Of a stretch of DNA of 64,000 nt, positions 1-7,424 are shown one piece after another. Under the pieces are notes generated by a model, which worked only from the letters and a program-made list of their open reading frames with translations, made no database searches and was not told the DNA's origin. The translations under genes and the position numbers were made by a program. Numbering within the stretch: the stretch's first letter is position 1; each line of letters starts with the position of its first letter. This DNA comes from Pseudomonas sp. EpS/L25 (GTDB lineage: Bacteria; Pseudomonadota; Gammaproteobacteria; Pseudomonadales; Pseudomonadaceae): positions 126,735-190,734 of the forward strand of contig NZ_LNUP01000013.1 in the NCBI RefSeq assembly GCF_001512295.1. The letters run 5' to 3'.

Positions 1-2
1 TG

Positions 3-302
3 CTGGGCGCCTCCCCGGGTGCCTCCACCGCCGCGCCCATCATGCTGAGCGTGCTGGAGAAGGTGTTCAAGGACAAGGTCGCCACACCCGAGTGGCAGGC
101 CAAGCTGCACCAGATCGTGCCCAGCTACGGCACCAAGCTGAACAGCGATCCCGCGCGCGTGCAGCAGGAGTGGAACTACACCGCCGAGGTGCTGCAACTG
201 GCTACCCCGCCGGTCGCCACCGCTGCCCAGAACGCCGATGCCAAGGCCACTGCCGGTGCCGCTCCGCGCGCGGAAAAGGCCGCCAACGACATGGCCCTCT
301 GA
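3..302 (+). CDS. mqo: Malate:quinone oxidoreductase, C-terminal part (5' truncated by window edge)
   Basis: This is the last ~99 residues of a membrane-associated FAD enzyme that oxidises malate to oxaloacetate and passes electrons to quinone. The frame is open from the window edge. It begins with the Gly/Ala/Ser-rich stretch [14 protein letters not shown], typical of the Mqo C-terminal FAD-binding end, and continues with PSYGTKLN. The final ~35 residues are an Ala-rich, low-complexity tail of the kind that varies among pseudomonad Mqo proteins. A clear rho-independent terminator follows 45 bases after the stop. The start lies outside the window. Confidence 0.85.
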   Translation: MGASPGASTAAPIMLSVLEKVFKDKVATPEWQAKLHQIVPSYGTKLNSDPARVQQEWNYTAEVLQLATPPVATAAQNADAKATAGAAPRAEKAANDMAL

Positions 303-347
303 TCGCCTGTCGACCCGGCTCCCCCGCCGGGTCGCGCCAGACGCACG

Positions 348-381
348 AGCCCCACCCCGATCCGGGCGTGGGGCTTTTTTT
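348..381 (+). terminator. Rho-independent terminator after mqo
   Basis: Perfect 8-bp arms AGCCCCAC (348-355) and GTGGGGCT (368-375) are followed directly by a run of T (375-381). It closes the mqo transcript. The rest of the 256-base gap up to the next gene shows no ORF; a weak promoter-like pair (TTGCAC at 498, TATTCT at 519, spacing only 15) lies ahead of the GH63 gene and is not called separately. Confidence 0.85.
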
Positions 382-558
382 CGCCCCGGATCGGTCGCTG
401 GGTACGCCAGGCGCAGTGCTGTGACGGAAACCGCAAGGACGTGAATTTTTCAGCGCCATCAGGCACTAAAAGTGCAACGACGCGCCAGCGAGAGCCTTTG
501 CACGCCACAATGGTGTTCTATTCTCGAGCCCTAACCGTTACCTGACTCTGGAGACACG

Positions 559-3198
559 ATGACGGCACATCCCGCCCCGGGCATCCTGCATACCCGTGAA
601 GGCCAGCGCCTGGCCGACAGCGACGCCGCCGCCTGGCGCCAATGGGGCCCCTACCTGAGCGAACGCCAGTGGGCCACGGTCCGTGAAGACTACAGCGCCG
701 ACGGCGATGCCTGGCGCTACTTTCCCCACGATCATGCCCGCAGCCGTGCCTATCGCTGGGGCGAGGACGGTCTCGCCGGCTTCTGCGATCAGGCCCAACA
801 ATGGTGCCTGGGCATCGCCCTGTGGAACGAACGCGACCCCTTCCTCAAGGAACGCCTGTTCGGCCTGACCAACGCCGAAGGCAACCACGGCGAGGACGTC
901 AAGGAGCTCTACTTCTACCTCGACGGCGTGCCGAGCCATGCCTACCAGAAGATGCTCTACAAGTATCCCCATGCGGCCTTCCCCTATGCCCAACTGGTGG
1001 AAGAGAACGCCCGGCGCGGCCTGGAGGATCGCGAATACGAGCTCCTCGATACCGGCGTCTTCGAGCAGGACCGCTACTTCGACGTCACCGTCGAATACGC
1101 CAAGCACACCCCCGACGACATCCTCATGCGGGTGACCATGGAGAACCGCGGCGCCGAACGGGCCCGCCTCCATGTATTGCCGCAGGTCTGGTCGCGCAAC
1201 ACCTGGGCCTGGACCGGGACCCCGCCGCGCTCCATGCTCAGCCTGGAAGGCGAGCAGGTCCGCGCCAGCTACTTCGACCGGCCCGACCTGGTCGTCAGCG
1301 CCTGGGGCCCGCAGGACGTCGAGTGGCTGTTCTGCAACAACGAAACCAACCTGCCCCGTCTCACCGGCGAGCCCGCCGAGGGCCCCTTCAAGGACGGCAT
1401 CAACGACTACGTGGTCAAGGGCGCCCGAGAAGCGGTCCGCCGTGACTTCGGCAGCAAGGCCGCGGCCCATTTCGCCGTGGAACTGGACGGCGGCGCCACG
1501 GCGGTGGTCTACCTGCGCCTGGCACCCACCAGCGCCCTCGCGGTGGATGCCGAGGCGATCTTCGCCGAGCGCATCGCCGAGGCCGATGCCTTCTACGCCG
1601 CCCTGCAGGAAAAGATCGCCGACCCCGACGCCCGCCTGGTGCAGCGCCAGGCCCTGGCCGGCCTGCTGTGGTCCAAGCAGCTCTACTATTTCGAGGTGAA
1701 TCGCTGGCTCAACGGCGATCCCGCCCAACCCACTCCGCCGAAACAGCGCGAGGGCATCCGCAACGGCCACTGGCGGCACCTGCTCAACTTCGACATAGTC
1801 TCCATGCCGGACAAGTGGGAGTACCCCTGGTACGCCTCCTGGGACCTCGCCTTCCAGGCGGTGGCCTATGCCCTGATCGATCCCGGCTTCGCCAAGCAGC
1901 AACTGCTGCTGCTGGTGAAGGACAGGTTCATGCACCCCAATGGCCAGCTGCCGGCCTACGAGTGGAATTTCGAGGACGCCAACCCGCCGGTGCACGCCTG
2001 GGCCACCTGGCACGTCTATCTGCAGGAGAAATCCCTCACCGGCGTCGGTGACCGCGTCTTCCTCGAGCGGGTCTTCCACAAGCTGCTGCTGAATTTCTCC
2101 TGGTGGATCAACCGCAAGGACGCCGAGGGCCGCAATATCTTCCAGGGCGGCTTCCTCGGCCTGGACAACATCGCCCTGTTCGACCGTTCGGCGCCGCTGC
2201 CGCCGGGCTATCACCTGGACCAGGCCGACGGCACCGCCTGGATGGCCGCCTATGCCCTCGACCTGATGCGCATCGCCCTGGAGCTGGCCAAGGAAAACCC
2301 GGTCTACGTCGACCTCGGCATCAAGTTCTTCGAGCACTTCCTGCACATCGCCAACGCCATCAACCACAGCGACGATCGTGAGGACGGCCTCTGGGACGAG
2401 CAGGACGAATTCTTCTACGACGTCCTGCACAAGCCGGATGGCAGCGCCGAGCCGCTGCGCCTGAGATCCATCGTCGGTCTCATCCCGCTGTTCGCCGTGC
2501 AGGTCCTGGAACAGCGCGAACACGAGGGCCTGCCCGGCCTGGGCGGTCGCCTGCGCGGTTTCCTGCGGCAGCGTCCGGATCTCGCCCGCCTGGTCTCCCG
2601 CTGGACCGAACCCGGCCAGGGCAATAGATTCCTGCTGTCGCTGCTGCGCGGCCATCGCACCAAGCTGCTGCTCAAGCGCATGCTGGACGACGATGAATTC
2701 CTCTCGGACTACGGCATCCGCTCCCTGTCCAAGGCCCACGAGCAGCAGCCCTTCGAGATGCGCCAGGCCGACGGCAACCTGCTCAGCGCCCGTTACCAGC
2801 CGGCCGAGTCGGATTCGCGCCTGTACGGCGGCAACTCCAACTGGCGCGGCCCGCTATGGATGCCGATCAACTACATGCTCATCGAGTCGCTGCACGAGTT
2901 CCACCGCTACTACGCCGACAACTTCTCGGTGGAATACCCCAGTGGCTCGGGCTACCTGGCCAATCTGGAAGAGGTCGCCGTTGGCCTCAGCGAGCGCCTG
3001 ACCCGGCTCTTCCTCAAGGATGCCGACGGCAAGCGGCCGAGCATGGTGGACTATCCGCAACTGCAGAACGACCCGCGCAGTCGCGACCTGGTGCTGTTCC
3101 ACGAATACTTCCACGGCGAGAACGGCCGCGGGCTCGGCGCCTCCCACCAGACCGGCTGGAGTGCCCTGGTCGCCCTCCTGCTGCAACCGCGGCGATAG
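559..3198 (+). CDS. GH63-family glycoside hydrolase (MGH1-like glucosidase)
   Basis: An 879-residue cytoplasmic protein (no signal peptide) of the bacterial GH63 / mannosyl-oligosaccharide-glucosidase-like family. Seen in the sequence: the aromatic-rich N-terminal half, WDLAFQAVAYALIDPG in the middle of the (alpha/alpha)6 region, acidic DGLWDEQDEFFYD, YGGNSNWRGPLWMPINY and the closing GENGRGLGASHQTGWSALV, all characteristic of the catalytic barrel. Start ATG with a GGAG ribosome site 7-8 bases upstream. Bacterial relatives act on alpha-glucosides (kojibiose-type sugars, glucosylglycerate, mannosylglycerate); the substrate cannot be told from sequence. A trehalase lies 4 kb downstream, so a role in compatible-solute turnover is a reasonable guess. 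The long open frame on the opposite strand is a codon-bias shadow. Confidence 0.85.
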   Translation: MTAHPAPGILHTREGQRLADSDAAAWRQWGPYLSERQWATVREDYSADGDAWRYFPHDHARSRAYRWGEDGLAGFCDQAQQWCLGIALWNERDPFLKERLFGLTNAEGNHGEDVKELYFYLDGVPSHAYQKMLYKYPHAAFPYAQLVEENARRGLEDREYELLDTGVFEQDRYFDVTVEYAKHTPDDILMRVTMENRGAERARLHVLPQVWSRNTWAWTGTPPRSMLSLEGEQVRASYFDRPDLVVSAWGPQDVEWLFCNNETNLPRLTGEPAEGPFKDGINDYVVKGAREAVRRDFGSKAAAHFAVELDGGATAVVYLRLAPTSALAVDAEAIFAERIAEADAFYAALQEKIADPDARLVQRQALAGLLWSKQLYYFEVNRWLNGDPAQPTPPKQREGIRNGHWRHLLNFDIVSMPDKWEYPWYASWDLAFQAVAYALIDPGFAKQQLLLLVKDRFMHPNGQLPAYEWNFEDANPPVHAWATWHVYLQEKSLTGVGDRVFLERVFHKLLLNFSWWINRKDAEGRNIFQGGFLGLDNIALFDRSAPLPPGYHLDQADGTAWMAAYALDLMRIALELAKENPVYVDLGIKFFEHFLHIANAINHSDDREDGLWDEQDEFFYDVLHKPDGSAEPLRLRSIVGLIPLFAVQVLEQREHEGLPGLGGRLRGFLRQRPDLARLVSRWTEPGQGNRFLLSLLRGHRTKLLLKRMLDDDEFLSDYGIRSLSKAHEQQPFEMRQADGNLLSARYQPAESDSRLYGGNSNWRGPLWMPINYMLIESLHEFHRYYADNFSVEYPSGSGYLANLEEVAVGLSERLTRLFLKDADGKRPSMVDYPQLQNDPRSRDLVLFHEYFHGENGRGLGASHQTGWSALVALLLQPRR

Positions 3199-3316
3199 AG
3201 GGGCCCGGCGGGCTCGCCGTTGCGCAGATCTCGCCACGATTTGCGCAGCCGGTGCGGCTTTCCTGGCCGGGCATGGGTACTATGCTCCAGACAGGACACC
3301 GTTCTCGCGAGCTTGC

Positions 3317-4699
3317 ATGACCCCATTCGACGACGCCCGACGTCTCCACGCCCTGAGTGAGCTGCGGATTCTCGACAGTGGCGTGGAGTCCGCCTACGAG
3401 GATCTCGTGGCCTTGGCTTGCCAGCTCACCCGAGCGCCGGTGGCCTTCGTCACCCTGGCGGATCGGGATCGGCTCTGGTTCAAGGCCTGCCAGGGCCTGG
3501 TGATGAACGAGGTTCCGGTCGAGTCTTCGCTGTGTCACCTGGCGATCCTCACACCTCGGCAGCCCTTCATCGTGGAAGACCTGCGCAGCGATCCCCGTGT
3601 CGCTCACCTTGCGGTGGCGCCAGGGATGGAGAGGATGCGGGCCTACCTGGGGGTCCCCCTGCTCGCCCCCCTGGGCATCGCCCTCGGCACGCTCTGCGTA
3701 CTGGACGACCGGGTACGGCGCTTCGAGACCGACCAGATCGAGAGCCTGCAGCGCCTGGCACGGCAGATCACGCTATTGCTGCAGCAGCGCGAAACCCTGA
3801 ATCGGCTGGAAGAGCTGGATATCAATTTTTCCGCCTTCATGAACAATGGCCCCTTCGTCGCCTACATCAAGGATCGCGACTGGCACTACTCCTATGTCAA
3901 CGAACCTTGCCTGCAACAGCTGGGGCTGACGCGCGACGACATTCTCGGCAAGGACGACTTCACCCTCTGGCCGGAGGCCGCGCCCCGCCTGCGCGAGATG
4001 GACGAACAGGTGATGCGCGAACTCAAGCCGAGCCGGCAGATCGAGCGCCTCGTCACCCCCGATGGCCGCCACTTCTTCTGGCAGTCCTACAAGTTTCCCC
4101 TGGCAACCCGCCACGGTATCGCCCTGGCGGGCCTCTCGGTGGACGTCACCGAACATATCGAGCAGCAGCACCTGCTGGAAGCCTCCCAGCGGCAATTGCT
4201 GGACATGATGAAGGCCGCCGAGCAGCGGAGCGTCACGGATGCCTTGACCGGCCTCTACAACCGTCGCGCCTTCGACCTGCATCTGGCGGAACAGCTCCAG
4301 CGCGCCGAGGAAGGTACCCGGCCGCTGTCCATGCTGCTGATCGACGTGGATCACTTCAAGGCCTACAACGACGCCTATGGGCACCCCGTAGGCGACGCCG
4401 CCCTGCAGGACATCGCCCGCCTGCTGCTGCAGAGTTGCCGGGATGGCGACGCCAGCTTCCGCTACGGCGGCGAGGAATTCGCCATCCTGCTACCGGGTGC
4501 CGATGGCGTGGCTGCCCAGCAGGTGGCCGAGCGCTGTCGCCTGGTGGTGGCCCAGCATCCCTGGTCACGGCGCCCGATCACTCTGAGTCTCGGCGTGGCG
4601 ACCCATCAACCTGGCATGACCGCCTACGACCTCACCGAGGCGGCCGACCAGGCGCTTTACGCGGCCAAGGCCGCAGGGCGCAATCGCGTGGCTGGCTGA
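3317..4699 (+). CDS. GAF-PAS-GGDEF diguanylate cyclase
   Basis: A 460-residue soluble c-di-GMP synthase. Order: GAF domain (about 20-165, with LADRDRLWFKA and the 'YLGVPLL...GTLCVLD' core), PAS domain (about 170-290, ending in a PAC-like VDVTEH) and GGDEF domain (about 300-458). The catalytic motif is GGEEF at 384-388, and an RxxD inhibitory site (RDGD) sits exactly five residues before it, so product inhibition should be intact. There are no membrane segments, hence cytosolic sensing of a small ligand or redox state. The start is chosen at ATG 3317 because the GAF domain begins there; the frame is open ~100 codons further upstream, but that part only overlaps the GH63 gene. Confidence 0.9.
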   Translation: MTPFDDARRLHALSELRILDSGVESAYEDLVALACQLTRAPVAFVTLADRDRLWFKACQGLVMNEVPVESSLCHLAILTPRQPFIVEDLRSDPRVAHLAVAPGMERMRAYLGVPLLAPLGIALGTLCVLDDRVRRFETDQIESLQRLARQITLLLQQRETLNRLEELDINFSAFMNNGPFVAYIKDRDWHYSYVNEPCLQQLGLTRDDILGKDDFTLWPEAAPRLREMDEQVMRELKPSRQIERLVTPDGRHFFWQSYKFPLATRHGIALAGLSVDVTEHIEQQHLLEASQRQLLDMMKAAEQRSVTDALTGLYNRRAFDLHLAEQLQRAEEGTRPLSMLLIDVDHFKAYNDAYGHPVGDAALQDIARLLLQSCRDGDASFRYGGEEFAILLPGADGVAAQQVAERCRLVVAQHPWSRRPITLSLGVATHQPGMTAYDLTEAADQALYAAKAAGRNRVAG

Positions 4700-5087
4700 G
4701 CGTCCCGGCACTTCTTGATAGTGATTCTGCACCGCTCCGGTTGGACAGCGAGTGCATGGCGAAGATCTCCTGAGAAAGCGTCCGCACTGTGCTGCCTGGG
4801 CCATCGTCGTGCCTCCTTCACATGGAGGATGAGCGACAGCAAAAAACCCGCCGAAGCGGGTTCTCTGTTGCGACCATCCCAACGTCCTGTCAGGCGCCAT
4901 CCTGGCCTGGTCATCATCCTTGACCTCTGGGCTGCGCATCCTGCGCGGCTGATGGAAGTAGAGTACGCAACCCGCGTCGAGGCGAACATGGCCAGGTGAC
5001 AGCACCTCGTGTAAGCCTTTTGCCATACCGTCGGGAACGTCGCGCCCGACGCCCCCACTAACGCTGACCTCCGTCGAAGATCTCCTC
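4700..5087. other. Intergenic region without a supported gene
   Basis: 388 bases. The short open frames here lack recognisable protein features and I do not call them. It holds one clear hairpin with a T tract on the minus strand (listed separately) and a small inverted repeat CCTCC/GGAGG at 4812-4828. A minus-strand ATG with a good AAGGAGG site exists near 4795, but its frame runs antisense into the GGDEF gene and looks spurious. Confidence 0.5.
4841..4862 (-). terminator. Rho-independent-type hairpin reading leftwards
   Basis: Arms AACCCGC (4845-4851) and GCGGGTT (4856-4862) around CGAA. On the minus strand the hairpin is followed by six T (4846-4841). No annotated minus-strand gene ends here, so it either terminates an unrecognised small RNA from the 4863-5087 gap or acts as a poor terminator for the plus-strand cyclase gene. 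Confidence 0.45.
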
Positions 5088-6899
5088 ATGGCCCTCTCCA
5101 CCTCTTTCGCCATCGTCCAACTGCAGATGCGCCGCGCGGCTCGCCTGGTCTGGAGCACTTCGCCGGCCCTGCTGATCGGGCTGGTACTGGCCACCCTGGT
5201 GGCGGGCCTGCTGCCGGCGCTGGCCGCCTGGCTGGGGCAGCGCATCGTCGATGCGGTGGTGGCGGCCATGCGGCTGCATACCGAGCAAGGCCAGGCGCCG
5301 CTGTGGCCGGTGCTGAAATTCGTCCTGGCCGAAGCCGGGGTGCTGGCGGCCCTCGCCGCAGCGCAACGACTCCTGTCGGTGCAGCAATCGCTATTGCGGG
5401 TACGCCTGGGGCAAACGGTGAACCTGCTGATCCTGGAAAAGGCCCAGACCCTGTCGCTGGCGCAGTTCGAGGATGCCGACTTCTACGACAAGCTGGTGCG
5501 AGCAAGGCGCGAGGCCTCGGTGCGGCCGCTGGCCCTGGTGACCAAGTCCCTCACCTTGCTGCAGAACCTCATCTCCCTGGTGAGCTTCGCCGTGCTGCTG
5601 GTGCACTTCTCGCCCTGGGCCCTGCTCCTGCTGGTGGTAGGTGCCCTGCCGGTGTTCCTTGCCGAGGCGCGCTTCTCGGGTGACGCCTTCCGTCTGTTCA
5701 GTCGCCGCGCGCCCGAGACCCGCCGCCAGACCTACCTGGAAACGCTGCTCTCCCACGAGGCCTATATCAAGGAGGTCAAGCTGTTCGGCCTCGCGCCGCT
5801 GCTGCTGGAGCGCTACCGCAGCACCTTCGCCAAGCTCTATGCCGAGGACCGGCGCCTCACCCTCAGACGCGACGGCTGGGGCTTCGTCTTCGGCCTGCTG
5901 GGTACCCTGGCCTTCTACGTCGCCTATGCCTGGGTGGTGCTGGACACCGTGCGCGGTCGCCTGAGCCTGGGCCAGATGACCCTCTACCTCACCCTGTTCC
6001 GCCAGGGCCAGGCCGCGGTCAGCGCCAGCCTTACCGCCCTCGGCGGGCTCTATGAGGATAGCCTCTACCTGAGCAACCTCTACGACTATCTCGGCCAGCC
6101 GACCACCGCCGAGGGAGGCAGCCTGACCGCGGGCAGCCAGCCCGGCGACGGCCTGAGATTCGAGGGGGTCGGTTTCACCTACCCGGGCGCCACGACAGCG
6201 ACTCTGAAGGACATCAGCTTTCACCTGGCACCGGGCCAGAGCCTGGCGCTGGTGGGCGCCAACGGCTCGGGCAAGACCACCCTGATCAAGCTGCTGACTC
6301 GCCTCCATGCGCCGACCCAGGGCCGCATCCTGCTCGATGGCAGCGACCTGCAGGACTGGCAGCCGGCGGCCCTGCACCGGCGCATCGGGGTGATCTTCCA
6401 GGACTTCATCCGCTACCAGCTGACCGCCGGGGAAAACCTGGGCGTGGGTGATACGGCCGCCTTCGCCGACGAGGCACGCTGGCACAAGGCGGCGGCCCAG
6501 GGCCTGGCCGACGAGGTCATCGCCGGCTTGCGCGAGGGCTACCAGACGCAACTCGGCCGCTGGTTCATGGGTGGGCAGGAGCTGTCCGGCGGGCAGTGGC
6601 AGAAGATTGCCCTGTCGCGGGCCTATATGCGTGAAGAGGCCGACATCCTGGTGCTGGACGAACCCACCGCCGCGCTGGATGCCGCCGCCGAAGCGGTGAT
6701 CTTCGAACGCTTCCGCGCCCAGGCGCAGCAGCGCATGACCCTGCTGATCTCGCACCGTTTCTCCAGCGTGCGCAACGCCGACCAGATCCTGGTACTGGAA
6801 GACGGCGAGATCCGCGAGCGAGGGGATCACGAGCAGTTGCTGGCCGGTGGTGGCCGCTATGCCCAGCTGTTCGACCTGCAGGCGCGGGGCTATCGCTGA
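5088..6899 (+). CDS. ABC exporter, fused transmembrane and ATPase domains
   Basis: A 603-residue half-transporter with an N-terminal six-helix permease (about 20-320) and a C-terminal ATPase. Motifs: Walker A GANGSGKTT (about 390-398), signature SGGQW (500-504, the Gln-Trp variant common in peptide/lantibiotic-type exporters), Walker B VLDEPTAALD (about 522-531) and the switch His in LLISHRFSSVR. It should dimerise in the inner membrane and pump a substrate outwards; peptide, lipid or drug cannot be distinguished. The ribosome site before ATG 5088 is weak. Downstream it is followed after 65 bases by two tiny acidic ORFs. Confidence 0.85.
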   Translation: MALSTSFAIVQLQMRRAARLVWSTSPALLIGLVLATLVAGLLPALAAWLGQRIVDAVVAAMRLHTEQGQAPLWPVLKFVLAEAGVLAALAAAQRLLSVQQSLLRVRLGQTVNLLILEKAQTLSLAQFEDADFYDKLVRARREASVRPLALVTKSLTLLQNLISLVSFAVLLVHFSPWALLLLVVGALPVFLAEARFSGDAFRLFSRRAPETRRQTYLETLLSHEAYIKEVKLFGLAPLLLERYRSTFAKLYAEDRRLTLRRDGWGFVFGLLGTLAFYVAYAWVVLDTVRGRLSLGQMTLYLTLFRQGQAAVSASLTALGGLYEDSLYLSNLYDYLGQPTTAEGGSLTAGSQPGDGLRFEGVGFTYPGATTATLKDISFHLAPGQSLALVGANGSGKTTLIKLLTRLHAPTQGRILLDGSDLQDWQPAALHRRIGVIFQDFIRYQLTAGENLGVGDTAAFADEARWHKAAAQGLADEVIAGLREGYQTQLGRWFMGGQELSGGQWQKIALSRAYMREEADILVLDEPTAALDAAAEAVIFERFRAQAQQRMTLLISHRFSSVRNADQILVLEDGEIRERGDHEQLLAGGGRYAQLFDLQARGYR

Positions 6900-6964
6900 T
6901 CGCCGGTGGCGAACTTCGCATGGAGGGCTCTGCCCAAGGCTTAACAACCACTCGCGGAGGCCAC

Positions 6965-7117
6965 ATGAACGATCAAATCAAGGAAAACCCCGACGACCTG
7001 GACATCGATCCGGACATCGCGCCCGATCCCGAAGAGCCCGTAGGCGAGGATCCGGCAGAAAAGCCGGTCGAGGAGCGCCTGCCGCAGAAGAATCCACGCA
7101 ATCCGGAGTACAGCTGA
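6965..7117 (+). CDS. Small acidic protein, 50 residues
   Basis: Unrecognised. Start ATG 6965 has a strong GGAGG site (GCGGAGG at 6954-6960). The 50-residue product is dominated by Asp, Glu and Pro (DLDIDPDIAPDPEEPVGED) and ends in NPRNPEYS. It has no membrane segment and is probably disordered. Its stop overlaps the start of the next tiny ORF (TGATG), which argues for translational coupling and for both being genuine. It lies downstream of the ABC exporter on the same strand. Confidence 0.55.
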   Translation: MNDQIKENPDDLDIDPDIAPDPEEPVGEDPAEKPVEERLPQKNPRNPEYS

Positions 7118-7221
7118 TGAACGTCATCATGCCGCTGCCAGAGGATGAAGATCCCGATGGCCTGCACCCGGCGGAGCTGCCCGCCGACGAGGACGATGCG
7201 CCACCGGTGGATCCGCTGTGA
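7117..7221 (+). CDS. Small acidic protein, 34 residues, coupled to the previous ORF
   Basis: A 34-residue Asp/Glu/Pro-rich ORF whose ATG overlaps the preceding stop by one base. It starts MNVIMPLPEDEDPDG. Composition resembles its upstream partner, suggesting a pair of small acidic proteins. Function unknown; the evidence is position, coupling and composition only. Confidence 0.4.
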   Translation: MNVIMPLPEDEDPDGLHPAELPADEDDAPPVDPL

Positions 7222-7245
7222 TATCGGATGTCCGGAGCCTGGTTT

Positions 7246-7283
7246 CCCTCACCCTAGCCCGCTCCCAAAGGGAGAGAGGGCGG
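7246..7283. repeat. Dispersed CCCTC...GAGGG intergenic element, copy 1
   Basis: A pyrimidine-rich arm (CCCTCACCCTAGCCCGCTCCC) faces a purine-rich arm (GGGAGAGAGGG), imperfectly palindromic. Related copies lie at 50677-50697 and 56935-56957. Confidence 0.45.
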
Positions 7284-7307
7284 ATTCGGTGGCAGCGATG
7301 ACACTGC

Positions 7308-7341
7308 CCCACCGATCAGCTTCGGAAAGCTGATCGGTGGG
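7308..7341. repeat. Perfect 15-bp inverted repeat
   Basis: Arms 7308-7322 and 7327-7341 are exact complements around a CGGA loop. No T run follows on either strand, so it does not look like a classical terminator; it may be a REP-type palindrome or a protein site. Confidence 0.6.
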
Positions 7342-7391
7342 TTCCGGGATCAGGCTGGGCACCGTTGGGGCAGCCGGACTCCCCCCTCACG

Positions 7392-7417
7392 AAAAGGTCC
7401 GCCGTCGCGGACCTTTT
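7392..7417 (-). terminator. Terminator of treA (bidirectional hairpin)
   Basis: Arms AAAAGGTCCGC (7392-7402) and GCGGACCTTTT (7407-7417), a perfect 11-bp stem with A/T ends in both directions. It begins 8 bases after the trehalase stop. Confidence 0.85.
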
Positions 7418-7424
7418 CCTTGGC

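Noticed and set aside
538-2739. 733-codon minus-strand open frame opposite the GH63 gene
   Set aside because: High-GC codon bias on the plus strand leaves the antisense frame open; the protein is low-complexity without domains, while the plus strand encodes a clear GH63 enzyme.
3020-3316. Upstream extension of the GGDEF protein
   Set aside because: Ser/Thr/Arg-rich nonsense overlapping the GH63 gene; the GAF domain begins at 3317.
4657-5269. Small frames on both strands around the gap at 4700-5087
   Set aside because: No conserved features; one has a good ribosome site but runs antisense into the cyclase gene.
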